Origin: Tomocerus qinae
Taxonomy: Eukaryota; Arthropoda; Collembola; Entomobryomorpha; Tomoceridae
NCBI GenBank assembly: GCA_020055645.1
Contig: CM034549.1
Coordinates: 1,984,001 to 2,048,000 of the forward strand
Direction: 5' to 3'
DNA length: 64,000 nucleotides
Shown here: positions 1 to 13,900 of the stretch, one piece after another
Numbering within the stretch: the stretch's first letter is position 1
Layout: each line of letters opens with the position of its first letter
The notes under the pieces: model-generated
Seen by the model: only the letters and a program-made list of their open reading frames with translations
Told to the model about the DNA's origin: nothing
The model's database searches: none
Made by a program: the position numbers and the translations under genes

Positions 1-3000
1 AAGCCATTCTCTATTTCTCTCTTACCGATATGTACTCTGCTTACCAACCAAACCGTCCACATAGCCACATTATCTACACGTCTACACATGGTATCATTGG
101 TATCCTGCTTATTTCTTTCGATGCCCATATCCATCGCTTTACTGTTTAGCCAGCATATAATGCCACAATGAGCTGTGTGCACATGTACATGGTTACATCT
201 TGTGGAAGCATCGTTTATATTTAAAAGATAGCTAGGTATTGGTATTACATACATAAGCAAAATCGACAAGTACTCTATATCCATCGAATCTAAATCTAAC
301 TGCTAAAGCAGAAGGTGGAAGAAGAGCAGATTGAGTCTATCTTTCTTGCTTCATCTGGTCGTTTACTGCTTTTGCTTACGTTTGTAATTTAATCCGGGAT
401 TTACTCATTTAATGCAACGTTTTACTGGTTAAGTTTTCCTCATGTAGGCTATGGCTATAGATTTCGCTATTCTATTTTTCTAAATTCTGTTTTTGTTACA
501 TCAACCAAGCAGCCAATAAATTCAATTCTCACCAACATAGCAGGCAACATAATAAATAATATTTTTTACATATCTATCTGTACCGTACCCTCTGCTCTGC
601 ATAATATATTTTATCTGTTAGTAACTGTATGCAAGTATTTATTTTTAACTTCGGGTCTCTTGATTTTCGAATTCCCTTCATTCGGAAAGTTGTAAAATTA
701 ATTTTAAACTGCTTGCATTGGTGCATTTCTGTTAACATCTCTGACTTTCCTAAAAAAATTAGATGATATGGTGGAGTAGGTGGAGGCATTTTGGTGTGAT
801 TTATGTTAATTGCAGTCAAACATTAGAGGAATGGGATGTGTTAATATTTGTAATCTATATCTTCTGACTAACTCGAAGGACGAAGGACTACTAACTGAAC
901 CTCAAGAGAATAAAAATTGGCACATTTCAAAAGGTTGAGATTTTCTCAAAATGTTTATCAAGTTTTCAATTCATTATATTTATATGAGTAATGTTGAATT
1001 TTGGAGCAATGTATGACTTGGAACTAGTTGGAAGTTGGAACAACAAAATATAGGTAGGTACTTAGACAGATCTGTAAAATAGTCTTTTATCTACTTGCTA
1101 TCTGTGTCGGTATCATAAGCTACATTTAGTAAAAGCTTTTAAACAACATTTTGAAAACTGACTGACGTGACTGACCCATTTTGAAAAGCAAAGGACAGAG
1201 CGACGTTATACAGTTGATTCTCATTGCAAAATCAAAGAATCTGTAATTTTCACTGCTAGTAACAACAATAAAATATCTTCAACTATATTTCACTTACCTA
1301 TTACCGACAGTAATGTAATGCAATTTGATATATTATGTGTAATCAACTATAGCTAACGCTAATGAATCAATAATAGAACGATAATTTCATGTTACAGCAG
1401 TACTTAAGACTTAAAATGTGATTTTGTGGTCATGTAGTGAATACTTACACAGTACACGAACCTACATACGTGGCCGTCTAATTATATATGGTATGGCATG
1501 TACTTGGTAACTGTTATCATATCAGTTTATCACTAATGTAGAGCAGATATTAATGAATTATTATTATTACGTTATTACTTAACTAAGGCTATATGCTACA
1601 GATCCAGTTTCCACCTGCAATCTGGACATATACCTCTCTCCGTTCTACGGTCGATAATGACGCGACGTATTCACAAACATTCATAAAATTAATGCTTCTC
1701 TTACAGGCAGATTAGTACATGGTCAGTTTACCTACTTCTACTACATACTATTGGATACACGTGTGTGAGAAAGACAGAAAGCGCCTTATCTTCTAACATG
1801 GCTTATGTTTATTTTAAAGTATTTAAAGTAAATGTACAAGCGTGATATGCGCCTACCATATAATCTTTACAAGTGCACTTATTTTGTAATTTTCATGTAC
1901 TGACAGTAGTATGTGTAAATGGTCTCCATAATAGTAATCGAGTAAATACCATGCCCGTGTAGTGTATATAAATATAGGTACTCGGCCAATAATGGAGGTG
2001 TGATTATCTCTTTAAAATGTAATGTAGACTAGACTGAGGGGAGGTATTTATATCCTTCCAGTTACACACCTGTATTTAGGACAAAAACACGAGTTATTTG
2101 TTCATCTATATAGCCAGACAGACAGTTCAAAAAAGCTTTATCCGTTCAAATAAGCTAAAACATAAATGAAACGAATTGCTTAACATTCTCCTTATAAGTG
2201 AGTTAGTATAGGTACTTATGCATGTTGATCACAGTTAGTATCTGTTGGTTGTTATTCGTTAGTATTTAGTACAAATATGTACAACTAGTTGAATCCTAGC
2301 ACACAAAATGTGCTAGAAAATGTTGCAATCAGTAAATTTCTAGCGACTGCGCATTGGCCCGAATTTCACTAATTAATTACAAAATATTACGGACATAGAA
2401 ACATACAAACATTTATTCAAGAATAATGAAAGAATCCCATGCGCATGCCCCACTTTATGCTTATGTAGAGTAAAGATAATTGATTTTTGTACAGGTACAT
2501 AAAATGACTAATGACTCATTTTCATCTTTAAAATGTTGCTAGTAATACTACCTTGCCAGATATCCATTTGCCTTAATTTTAAAGTTTCCCCTCATGTTAT
2601 TCATTTATTTAAGGCCCGTTGAAAAAACAATAATTTAGGTTGCTAGACCATGGCCATTCTAAGCTTGTCGAATCTATGAACCCAAATTTCTAGTCTTGTT
2701 GTTTGGTACACATAGAATCAGAAAGAAAAGCAAAAAGGGGATGCCAAGACAAATATGAAAAGTTTACTTTGAACAGGCAATACGTGCGTGTGTACTGTAA
2801 TACTTTATATGGAAATAGATATAAAGTAGAGTGGACACAAAGAAAATAAAGAATAGCAAGTAAGAAAAGGACGAAGAGACCTTCACATTCACACAGCCAT
2901 TCCACTCACTTCACGGCTCTCCGACTAAGGGATAGCTTATATAGAAGAATTTATTAGATCATGCAGTAAGTTGAACTGAACTGATAGTGAGCTCTAAACA

Positions 3001-5870
3001 TAAAGAAAAATGAAATGGAAGGATGTTATTTCTTAGCCTTAGTGATTGCACTGTGTGGTATACTATGTCCAAAGCAAACCGTACTGTAGTAGATTAAAAG
3101 TAAATGAATAAGAACGTAGGTACTGAGCTATCATACAAATAATGAATGCTTCATATAGATACTGAATCTTGAACTAGTAAAAACATTTATAAAGTTTGAA
3201 ATATATTTTAAGAACTCGACTGCAGTAAATCAGTAATGCGAAATGTGCATGGATGCAATATTTTTGTACTAATCTATTTTGTGTCTGTTGATTTCTTTTT
3301 ATAGATAGATTGTAGGCGTGGCGAGTCATAACCAACGAAATTCTAGTTGAGTATGGCTTAAAACTTGTGCTGCTGGAATTTTTTATCTGGACGGACCCAA
3401 CCGTAAGTCTGAGCTCTAAACTCTTTCCAGAAATGTTGTGTGAAAAATGTTCCTTCTAAACAAGTTTTCACAGAAGGATTAGCTTAAATGTAAATGAAAA
3501 GAGCACAAGCACCAGTGAGTGGCATTAACGCGACGCGTAACCAGCTTAAGCCTAATCTTTTGTTAATCTTGAACTGGAACTGGAAGTAGAGAAGGCAATC
3601 TGGATTGTAAAAATCATGGTACATAATATATTTACCGAGAATAGTATTCTCTCTTATACCTAAGACCTAAACAGACTAAAGACGCTTCTGTATGGTTACT
3701 TTAGATCTTAGGTGGTTAGACTTTAGTTATGCCTACTTGTGCTTAATACTTTCTATCAGTATTAAGCTTCTTGTAAGTTCTATTCGCGAAATGGACCTAT
3801 TATGTATTTTGGTGAGCATGGTTTGGAGAGTACCTACGGAGGATGGCTGGCAAACAAGTATTTTATGGCGAAAATAAATTTGATAATGACAGAACAACGC
3901 AAGTAATAGTAGATTATATATTAAGTAATGTATGTATAGTAAGTATAAGTAGGGAGGATGATGGGAGGTGTTTCCGATTATGTAAAGGTGTGTTCTGTCA
4001 TAAGGTGTTGTAGCGTGACTGAAAAATTGTTTTTGCAATTGTATATACAGCACAGCATGTTAGATGGATATACGTATTTGGACTTGCTTTTTGACTTTGT
4101 ATCTATAAGTCGTCAGAGCATACGAAGTAGGTATTTGTGCAAATGTCATTTGCTACGCGTTCTGTTAACTTCGATTCATTCTGCTGCGACTTGACTGAAA
4201 AGCAGCTTCCCATGCTCGCGTAAAGTCGTGTACCTAAGTATTTGTTCGTTAGTTTGCTAATTCTTCATTTTGTGTGTAAGTAGGTAGAGAAGGGTAGTTA
4301 GTACATTGGCTTGGTCTGGCATTGGCATTCCGAAGGGCAAGGCGAAGGTTACTCTTCTCTCCACTTCAATTCTCTTCCACTTTTACATGTGTACACTCTA
4401 CTTAATAAAACTCTTTTAGACAAATGGCTTATGTTGGCGGTTTAACTAAGGTTAATTAACTCATTCGCATTCACCTGTATCCACCTAGCATTGCAGAGAA
4501 GTACGGACTTATTAGTAACTGCGCTAATTATCTATATTAATTTTGCAGATTCTCTATAAACTACTGAGAATCTCTCTCGCGAATTCATAATTGATCATTT
4601 GTCTTGGCCTGGAATTAGATGATGAGTTATAAACGTGCTATAGCGTTACATATCCGTTAAAAACATCATGAATATTGAAAAAATCGAACCTGTACTATTT
4701 TAATTAATGGGTAGATACAAAACGGTGTAATTTGCATTATTGCATACATTTGGTTTATTTTCTCCATAATATTTTTCAATGTCTGTGCTATGAAAATAGT
4801 ACTTATGTCACGTAGTAGTAATGTCTAAGGTGTTCAAGGCTGAAATACAAGATGAGCAACTAAGCAAATCTTATTCTCATTACAACTTATTGTTACACAG
4901 TGCATGTTGCTATTCGTATTATTCTATTAGTTGTCTAATGAAATAAATAATCGCTACAAAATTGACCGTACAGATACCTTATGTTAGGCAAAACGTAATA
5001 ATTTCTATAAAATCATTTGTTCTTGCTGACAAAGTTAATATTCTATAGTTGTTGAATCGATAAAATGCATGCACTATTCACGTTCTGCTGTTGTCAAAAT
5101 GTCGCATTCGCTCGCACATTCTGTCAGGAATTATTTTTATAAAACTCCTCTTTAAATAGTTTCATTCAATCTTAAATAGGTGTATATTAATGGGATTGGA
5201 ATCTTTTAATTTCAATTAACATTGCCATATATGGCTTTTAAGCCTGTAGTGTGTAGTAATAAAAAACCACCATATATTGTAACTAGAACATCTGTACTCT
5301 CTTTTCAGTCATGAAATATTATTAGGTCTAATTTAGTAGTTGTTATATTAAATAAATGCACATGCAAGTAATAATTTTGATGTGATAAACGTTTTGCTAA
5401 TGAGTACGATTAATGTTCTACGAATTTTTTTTGCTATTCCAGATTCTGAAGCTGAATGGTTAAGAAGATAGTAAATCCTTGGTCATGAAATGAAGAGAAG
5501 TCTGAAAGCGGTCAAGTGAACGATGCATAGTAAATAGGTACGAAGAGGAGAGTACTATTTGGTTGATGGCTGTCGTGCATGGTGAAATACTTTGTATCAG
5601 TAAATGTGTTTATCGCAAAGAGACCTTGATTTAATAAAGTAGGATAGGTATGTAATGCGTGTAACGTGTACTGCTATTGACTATTTCATACAGTGAAGTA
5701 GATATAGGAGAATGCCACTACGTGCTTAACAAAGTACATGTACTCTGTAGTACTGTCAGTCCAATCCAACCAAATGGAAGTTGGTAATACTTAGTATACA
5801 GACTTAGAACGTAACTGAACAGTATTACCCTTCTTACTAACATTATAATATTGTGTGTGTTTATGTGTTG
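1..5870. other. Intergenic, no gene recognised
   Basis: This AT-rich stretch contains only short open frames. None shows a recognisable domain, a convincing chain of splice sites, or a signal peptide followed by a conserved fold. Nothing repeated stands out. A distal part of the isocitrate dehydrogenase promoter or an unrecognised non-coding RNA could lie here. Confidence 0.5.
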
Positions 5871-5939
5871 CAGAGTTGGAGAAGAAGGGAGTTTAGCATC
5901 GCAGTACAGTACAACAGGATAAGGTCTACAGCCTGGGCA

Positions 5940-6301
5940 TTTGTTCATTAGTCATTGGCTTGAGCCGGCACTCTGGGTACAGCGACAGAGTTGGAAGATT
6001 GAGTCAGTTGAGTTAGTCGAGTTGGTGGCTTTGGAGTTGGTAGTCTAGTTCAGCTTCTGTCTCTCACTTCACTCACTCTGTCCGTTGCACAGTCGGGCAC
6101 TTCACTACTCTCCCGGCAATCCCGTCTCAGTCGTAAAATCACCCGGCACTGCACTTCCTGCAACTCAGCTGCTCTCCTCCTGTCTGCCGAGTTGGCTCTC
6201 GTGTCCGTCTCAACCGCGTGCTCTCCGCTCCTACCGCACACCTCTGTCAAACCGTCTGTCTGTCAACAACTTCTTTTGCCTTTGAAATTTCGTAGTTGGA
6301 C
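5940..6301 (+). promoter_or_regulatory. Probable promoter and 5' UTR of the isocitrate dehydrogenase gene
   Basis: Base composition changes just upstream of the IDH start codon. From about 5940 to 6290 the sequence is clearly richer in G and C than its surroundings, with many CTC and GAGTTG motifs. No TATA box is placed well relative to the start codon at 6302. This fits a TATA-less housekeeping promoter and leader. The transcription start site cannot be fixed from sequence alone, so the boundaries are approximate. Confidence 0.4.
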
Positions 6302-9300
6302 ATGGCCACTGTAAGGAACTTAGTTCGTGGAGTCGTCTCCCGCTCCTGTAAGCTCTTATTTTTATTAAGTTTAATAAATAGTAGTCATTTTCACCAGAAT
6401 TATACATACAATATGTTTAGGATTGTACTAAAGTCTGTGCATGTAAATAAGTTGTGCGACTGAAATCTCTCAATACCAAATTTCCATAAATCCAATTAGT
6501 ATGATCACTTAATTTCTCTATTAATTATAAACCAATCCGAAAAACTGTAGATATAAATGTGAGTGAAATATGCTATCTAGATTTGTTAAACTCAACGTAT
6601 GTGCGTTATACTTGCTCTGTGTATTACATAATATTCTTCAACATTCAACTCTGAGTTCTCTTTATCTATTTGTCAATCATACAAACTTCTCCAGAATTGA
6701 CCTTTGCAACCATGAAAGAAATCTTTGGTTTAATTTGATGTGGCGGTACTTGATTGACATATTTTGATGGGTATTTTACGCCAAAATCGAAAATCGTTGC
6801 TTCAATATCAACTTTTGCTATTTTATATTTTATAGTAATATTTTATACTCAATAGTGTTTACATATTATATAGAGCAAAGATCTTGCTGTAAATTGTTTC
6901 AATGGAGAAAAGCTGCTTTTTGTGTATGGGTAGTCATTATTTGACGATTGTGCGAAAACACACGAATACATATGTGAAATACATATCTGTACATGTAACG
7001 CTCTCGTCGATGTATTGTTCTATATCTAAGTAGTATTAGTAAATTCAACGTGTTGAGTGATGTGAACTTACCTGTTGTTGTACCTATTACATTTACATGT
7101 TACATTATAGTCTAGTTGATTTAATATTTGCTATGTATTGTTAATTTGTCCCTTTCCTGTAAGTATATTGTTTGCACTCGTATGGAGTATAGGTTTGGAT
7201 AAAAATAGAATTTTAGCATCCATTACAAATATACAAAGATTGTAATCGGCATACTTTATTGCTTTAATAGATAATTTGAAACTGACAATAATAACTCAAA
7301 TGACAAGAATCATTTGGGAGAAAATCAAAGATAAACTCATTTTAATTAATATAGTAAATTAATATAAGAAAAACTATAAAATGAGCTTGTATCATAATGA
7401 ACACGTGTAATAAGACTTTGCTATATACTTTGTTCACTAATTGAATCTTTTTCCCTCTACTATACACATATATTATTATGAAAGCCTTTTTGCCGAGTTG
7501 TTTGAGACTTTGAGACATGCTCGGTGGTTTTGCTGTTTATAAGAGTAAAAATGAAAACCGATACTAATTTTTAACCTTGTTAATGCTCTCGTGTTTTTAA
7601 TCTATTTATTTTAACAATTTAATTTATAGATGTACTGGAAATTCTTTAAGCTCAAAAAGTGACATAAAGATTATTTATCTAGTTCACTTGAGTGTATAAT
7701 GTATTTCAAGTGCTGTTATAAACAAACTGCTTTAACTCGAGTCCTTGAAATGGATCTGCAAGGCTGGATGAACTGTGTCAGTCTACACCTTTCCTCCTTT
7801 AGCATAAATGTATATAGATGTAATATGTATATGTAATATGTAACCATTTATCACAAGGATCAACTCACTGAGAATTATCAAAAAGTTTAATTTGTAGTTG
7901 TGAAACGTGTAACCCTCCAAAACTTATATGATGTCTGTTGTCTATATGAAATCTGAATATGTGCAAGTTATGTAATAGAAAAAGCTACTGTAACACTACG
8001 ATGTAGTAGATATATACTATAATATATTGGTATAACTTTTAATTGTATTCCTTTTTTGGGATATTCATATATGTAATATTTGGCATATCTGGTGCTTCAT
8101 GTATATTATAAGATTAGGATTTCTGCATGGCCCCGTTTTTAGTATACTTGAGAGTTTTTGTTAAATTTCGGAGTTGTAAATTGCATGACAAGTACAAACC
8201 AGAATAGAAGTAGTTTTTCAATGATTGATTAGGATTTTAATTTTTTAGGTTTTAGTTACCTTTTATTCAATTAAATCTACATTAACTTGAGACGTTAACT
8301 ATTAATTGTTTTCATTTGTGCTATGATGTAGACTCAACGCAACAAAGGCGCATTGAAGTGGCGAGACCCGTCGTGGAACTCGATGGAGATGAAATGACAA
8401 GAATCATTTGGGAGAAAATCAAAGATAAACTCATTTTCCCATACTTGAAATTGGAAAGTCTTTATTACGATTTGGGATTGCCATACAGGGATCAAACTGA
8501 CGATCAAGTCACTTACGACTCCGCATATGCCATTCTCAAGCACAATGTCGGAATCAAATGCGGTATGTCTTGAAGAAATGTTTACCAAACTTTAAAAAGA
8601 AAGAAGTAGAGTTGCGATAGTCCACAACTTTGCGATCTACTTATGTTTCAAAAAACGTGAAATAAAACATAAAGCTTCAAACAGTTGTATACCAAATTTT
8701 AAATAATAATTTAACATTTTGATTTTACCTGGAACAACTTTCCATTTCGAAATTTGGTAAAAAATATTTCAATTGTAAGTTCTGTACAGCAACTATTAAC
8801 ATCGTTGCAAATTGTGATCTCATTTTAATATAAATAATTAAGCAAATTTTTATAATTACAGCTACGATTACTCCTGATGAAGAGCGCGTGGAAGGTACGG
8901 TTTCACTTGTATTTAATATTTTGCAAATGCACTTTTATAAAATCACTACCTATAATGTTTGTGTGTAATCTTACTAATTGATTCCTAATTTTGATTTATT
9001 TAGAATTCAAGCTCAAGAAAATGTGGCCAAGTCCCAACGGAACCATTCGTGAGTTTATTAGAATATACCATTTATTATAATTCTTTTAAACATATCAACT
9101 TACTGGCTTTGAAAGTTTTGAACTCGTCTATTGAACAAGTTTTGCAAAACATTTATACGTTTGTTTAGGTAATATTCTCGGGGGAACAGTATTCCGTGAG
9201 CCGATTTTGTGCAAAAATATTCCTCGCCTTGTTCCTGGCTGGACTCAACCAATCGTCATCGGCAGACACGCTCACGGAGATCAGTACAAAGCAACGGATA

Positions 9301-10924
9301 TGGTTATCGATAAAGAAGGAAAGGTAGAAATCTTGTACACTCCAAAGGGTGGCACTCCCCAGAAGTTCGAAGTCTTTGATTTTAACAATGGTGGTGGTGT
9401 CGTTATGGGCATGTACAATACCGACGACTCCATTCGTTCATTTGCTCACTCGAGTTTCCAAGTAAGTACTTATAAAATAAATGATTGTTAGTGATAAATG
9501 ACCCGATAAATTAAATAGTTGTGACTAAAAAGTAATAATTATTGGACAGGTTGCTATCCAAAAGAAGTGGCCTTTATATTTGTCGACCAAGAATACCATC
9601 CTGAAGAGATATGACGGTCGTTTTAAGGACATTTTTGAAGAAATTTATGAGAAGGAGTACAAAAAAGACTTTGATAAAGCCGGAATTTGGTACGAACATC
9701 GCCTTATCGACGACATGGTGGCTCAAGCGTTAAAATCTAGTGGCGGATTTATTTGGGCTTGCAAAAACTACGATGGAGATGTTCAAAGTGATATCGTAGC
9801 TCAGGGCTATGGATCTCTTGGTCTTATGACTTCCGTTCTAGTTTGTCCCGATGGAAAAACCATTGAATCTGAAGCTGCTCATGGAACTGTTACCCGTCAT
9901 TATCGGTAGGAATGAAAATTAAGTGCATACTTGCTATTTCGCTCTTTTTACTTACTGTCATGTTTTCAATGTTTTCTTTACAGAATGCACCAGAAAGGTC
10001 AAAGTACATCCACTAATCCAATTGCATCAATCTTTGCTTGGACTCGAGGACTTTTACATCGAGCTGCATTGGATAATAATGCTGATCTTAAACGGTAATA
10101 CTTATATGTCTATCTATAGCGCTAATGGTTAACCAAAGAGCATAAGTATTGTTTCATTATTTCGAACAGGTCTTCTGTAAATAACTTTACCTATATACTT
10201 AAGCTTAAAAAAGACTTTAAAAAATCAATTCAAGCCAATGGCCAAATAGCTGTATTTAAAATATCTTTTTTAAATGATATCTGATGACGGTCATCTCCCC
10301 ATTTATAAAATGTGCTGGTCGTTGTTGGCTTTGTGGCAAACTTCAAACCACTTTAAAGGATTTTAGTTTGACAAATCTTATGCAATATATTACAAGTAGA
10401 GCAATTAAAATATATTACAATTTCAGCTGTTAGTGTTAGGTAGTCAATCAATACAAATGTTATTTACCAGATGTGGCAAATAGTATTCATCATGTGCTAT
10501 TATTTGTTAAAGAACGTGATAAATAGTTCCAAGTTGGAGCAACAAAATTGTCTCATTTGCAAAATATTTTTCATTCCAAGGTCAAAACTCGACCAACATA
10601 GATATCTTATCTCTTAAAGAGTGTTTTCGTCTTATCTGGTGCATTTATTACGAAAGGGAAATCCATTCAATCGTTTGGTCATTAAAGTATTACGTAGTAA
10701 ATATTTTATGTGGTGGCTTTAATGATATTATTGTAATGATCTGCAGATTCTCCCTGGAACTGGAAAAAGCTTGCGTAGACTGCGTAGAAGCTGGAAACAT
10801 GACAAAGGATTTAGCTGGTTGCATTCATGGACTCAAGAATGTGAAAGAGGGCATGTACCTACAAACAATGGACTTTTTGGAGGCTATTCAGCAACAACTA
10901 GAGAAGAACCTTAAGGCTAAATAA
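6302..10924 (+). CDS. IDH2: Mitochondrial NADP-dependent isocitrate dehydrogenase (8 exons, 430 aa)
   Basis: The gene encodes isocitrate dehydrogenase (NADP+), which oxidatively decarboxylates isocitrate to 2-oxoglutarate and makes NADPH. Exons are 6302-6347, 8332-8562, 8862-8894, 9004-9048, 9169-9461, 9550-9905, 9984-10094 and 10747-10924. All introns are GT-AG and phases close to 431 codons including the stop. The first ~20 residues are rich in Arg and Ser and lack acidic residues, as in a mitochondrial presequence, so the mitochondrial form is favoured. Family signatures are all present: [13 protein letters not shown], the [17 protein letters not shown] substrate-binding stretch, [42 protein letters not shown] with its metal-binding aspartates, and [12 protein letters not shown]. 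Length matches the animal family. Intron 1 is almost 2 kb and carries a copy of part of exon 2. Confidence 0.96.
7298..7343 (+). repeat. 46-bp exact copy of IDH exon 2 inside IDH intron 1
   Basis: Positions 7298-7343 match positions 8392-8437 of exon 2 base for base over 46 nt, covering the codons for [15 protein letters not shown]. The copy is in the same orientation, about 1.05 kb upstream of the exon. The sequences on both sides of it are unrelated to the exon. It has no splice sites of its own, so it is a partial duplication and not an alternative exon. Confidence 0.9.
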
Positions 10925-13900
10925 AAGTAACTTATGATTTAAGTTAGCTAATTTATTTACTATGAAAAGAATTGTGCACTGATAAAATCCCGTCTTCTTG
11001 AACTTCATACATCTGTATTTTTACAAAATTAAGTACACTGAGAGCAATATAAAGTTATGTTTAATCATATCGGCCAAACTGACCAGTGCCTTCCTTCTAT
11101 CCATTGTTCTTCGTGTTGTAACTGTAAGATATCAAGTTCTCATCTAGTTGTGAGCTCTCACACAGATGCTAATTCTACTTATGAATAAGTGTACTTCAAT
11201 TGATGAATACTATTTTGCTGCCTGTGTTTGTTTCAATGCATTTGACGGGAGGATTCCGTTTTTCCAACCCAACATATAACCATGTTCAATAAATTTGTTA
11301 ACTGAACTTTCCATTTTCACATTAATTTAAGATCATGAGTTACGTTTTAATATGGACTAACCCATAATTTATTAATTAAATTGTAGCTAGAAATAAATTA
11401 TTTTTGGCTGTACTTAAAACTTCTGTTCTGTTTGCCTATTTCAATGAATTAAATAAAATGTATCAGTATTCAATCCATTTTAGCTCATGTCCTCCCTGTT
11501 ATATTAACTGTTACGTTCGATGCTGGTCCGTTTAAGAAGCCGTCAATTTATCGTACGTTTCATTTGAAACATTTTGCCAGTTGATTCTACAGATATTTTC
11601 TTGACTTGAGAGTTGACTACACTGCATATAAAGACGATTGTCCTGCTATAGAATTCGAGATGGCATTTGGCATGGCATATCATTTTTCAGATGATATTTG
11701 TATACTCTTTAATACACATGAAATCCCTTGCATAGTAAGTACTAGTAGTTATGCGGGTTAAAAGGCGAGTTTATTATACTGAATACTCACTCTTTTATCA
11801 TTTATGAAAGAGCAGGGTTGTAGGTATCGTCGTAGACAACAAAGTAGTGATTACCAACACAGATCAGGTATACTGATTACATTCACATTCACAACAAGCC
11901 CGTCTTATGTGTATTCTCAAGAAGTGATAGTAATTATGTACAATCATTATGCAATATCTAGTACCTGAAAGAAGTAATGATTGAATTGAAATTGAAAACA
12001 ATGGGGAAGAGTTCAATTTTATTCGATAAGTGGGGTGTGCTGCAGAACTTAAATAATAGATGGTTGATGCAATCAAAATATTGTTTATTCTATCTGTTGT
12101 AAGTGGATTTTGTAGTTTTTCCATAGAACGAACATGTACATTGCATTTAGTATTGAGTTATAATTAATAAGACTCGGTTTTGGATTTGGGACCTGGTTGG
12201 GAATAGATATTCATTAGACCTAAGCTGAGTTAGCAATAGGAGAGAATTGCAACCGTAGTGAAGTGACCTCTGAATTGAGTTGAGAAGAGGTTATTGGCAA
12301 TTCGAAACTGTGCCAACGCACTGTGATATAACAATCTTGTCTAATAGGTACTAATAGGAGGCTTGATGACCATCCCTCATAGACGCATACGAGATACAGG
12401 TAGGTAGCTCTAATTCCATGTAGCCTGATCATGCCAGGTAAATAAATCTGATCAAGATCATATCCTTCTGGTAAAGCAACTTCCTTACATCTCATCCTTT
12501 TCGTTTTATACCCGTTTTTCACGTTCTATCTTTTAGTCGAACTATTGAATCTTCGTGTCTTGGCGGAGATTCATCTGTATTCAAACAGAGAGAGAGAGAG
12601 TACAAAAAGTATAATATTTGCATTGCCATTGCAAACAGCATAACTTAGTTTGCTACTAATTACCTGTACAAGTATTTGGCTTATTAGAGCTCTGCTTTGA
12701 TGCTTATATTCTTGAAGCTGTCCTATTACCTGGATAGATTAGTACTGAATTTATGAATCAGTCGGCAGTTTTTTTCTAGCACTGTAAGCTAGGAGAGTGA
12801 ATGCAGTGGAGCCCGGTTACCGTCCAACGTCCAGTAGTCTACACTACACTCTTATACAAAGGCAGCTGAAAGTTCAAGAAACTTAGAAAATTGGCAATGT
12901 AAATATATTATGCTTGTTGCAATTCTTGTCTTAACCTTAACAAAATCCGTCTGAAGACGAACGCAAAAAATGAGTATAAGTCGGGATGGGTAAAAGACAG
13001 GTGTCTACATTTCTTGTACGAGCATTAAGAACATCTTCATACTAGATAATTTTGAACTGTGTCCTAATCTGTGTTAACAAAGATGACGATTTGATATTGG
13101 GGGCGCTGCTGATAAAGTACGTCCTAAGGCAGACCACAATCATATTGTAAGTCTTCGTTGTTCTTGATCGGTGATATAGTAAGAGTGCCAGCCACAGATG
13201 TACTTATACGTGGCATACATACAACTATATATTAGATATGTAATAATAATAACAAATGTCACAACTAATGTAGCATTGGCATGCACTACACGATTCAATT
13301 GAAAATTATTTAGGTATATCAGCTCTACGCATCTAACAATTGATTGTCGCAAATTTTACTTAAGTAAAAGACTCTATTTATGTAGCTTAGTGAAGACATA
13401 ATAGCTATAAATGTACTGGTACCAAAATAGCATCTATACTAATAACACTTAATTTGCCAACTGCCTGCACTCTGTATTAAAGCTTTGCTTGTTTATGAGC
13501 ATGCAAAAATTATCTCTGTTGTTTATACTTAATTGCTGCTTATCGTTAGTGTCTCACTCCACAATGATCTCGCCATACATTTAAAAGTAATTTTGTAGTT
13601 TCTCCTATGCACCCTGCTGCATGCTCTGTACATGGCTGGATCCAGCATGTGTAGTACTGGTAGAACTATGAACACTTAGAGTCGTGAGTACAATGCAGTT
13701 GGACATAAATTAAATGACAAGTTAATGAAATATGAATGAGTCGAGAAGAGGAAAACGTCTATCTTACTTGTTTATTTCACAATACATAATCACAGTTAGT
13801 TATAAAAGTTATAAATGCATGTATACACAATGATGCATTCCATACAGCCGCTGTGTTCTTTACACTCTGGATGTATAATTGGAAATTCAACCAAAATGTT

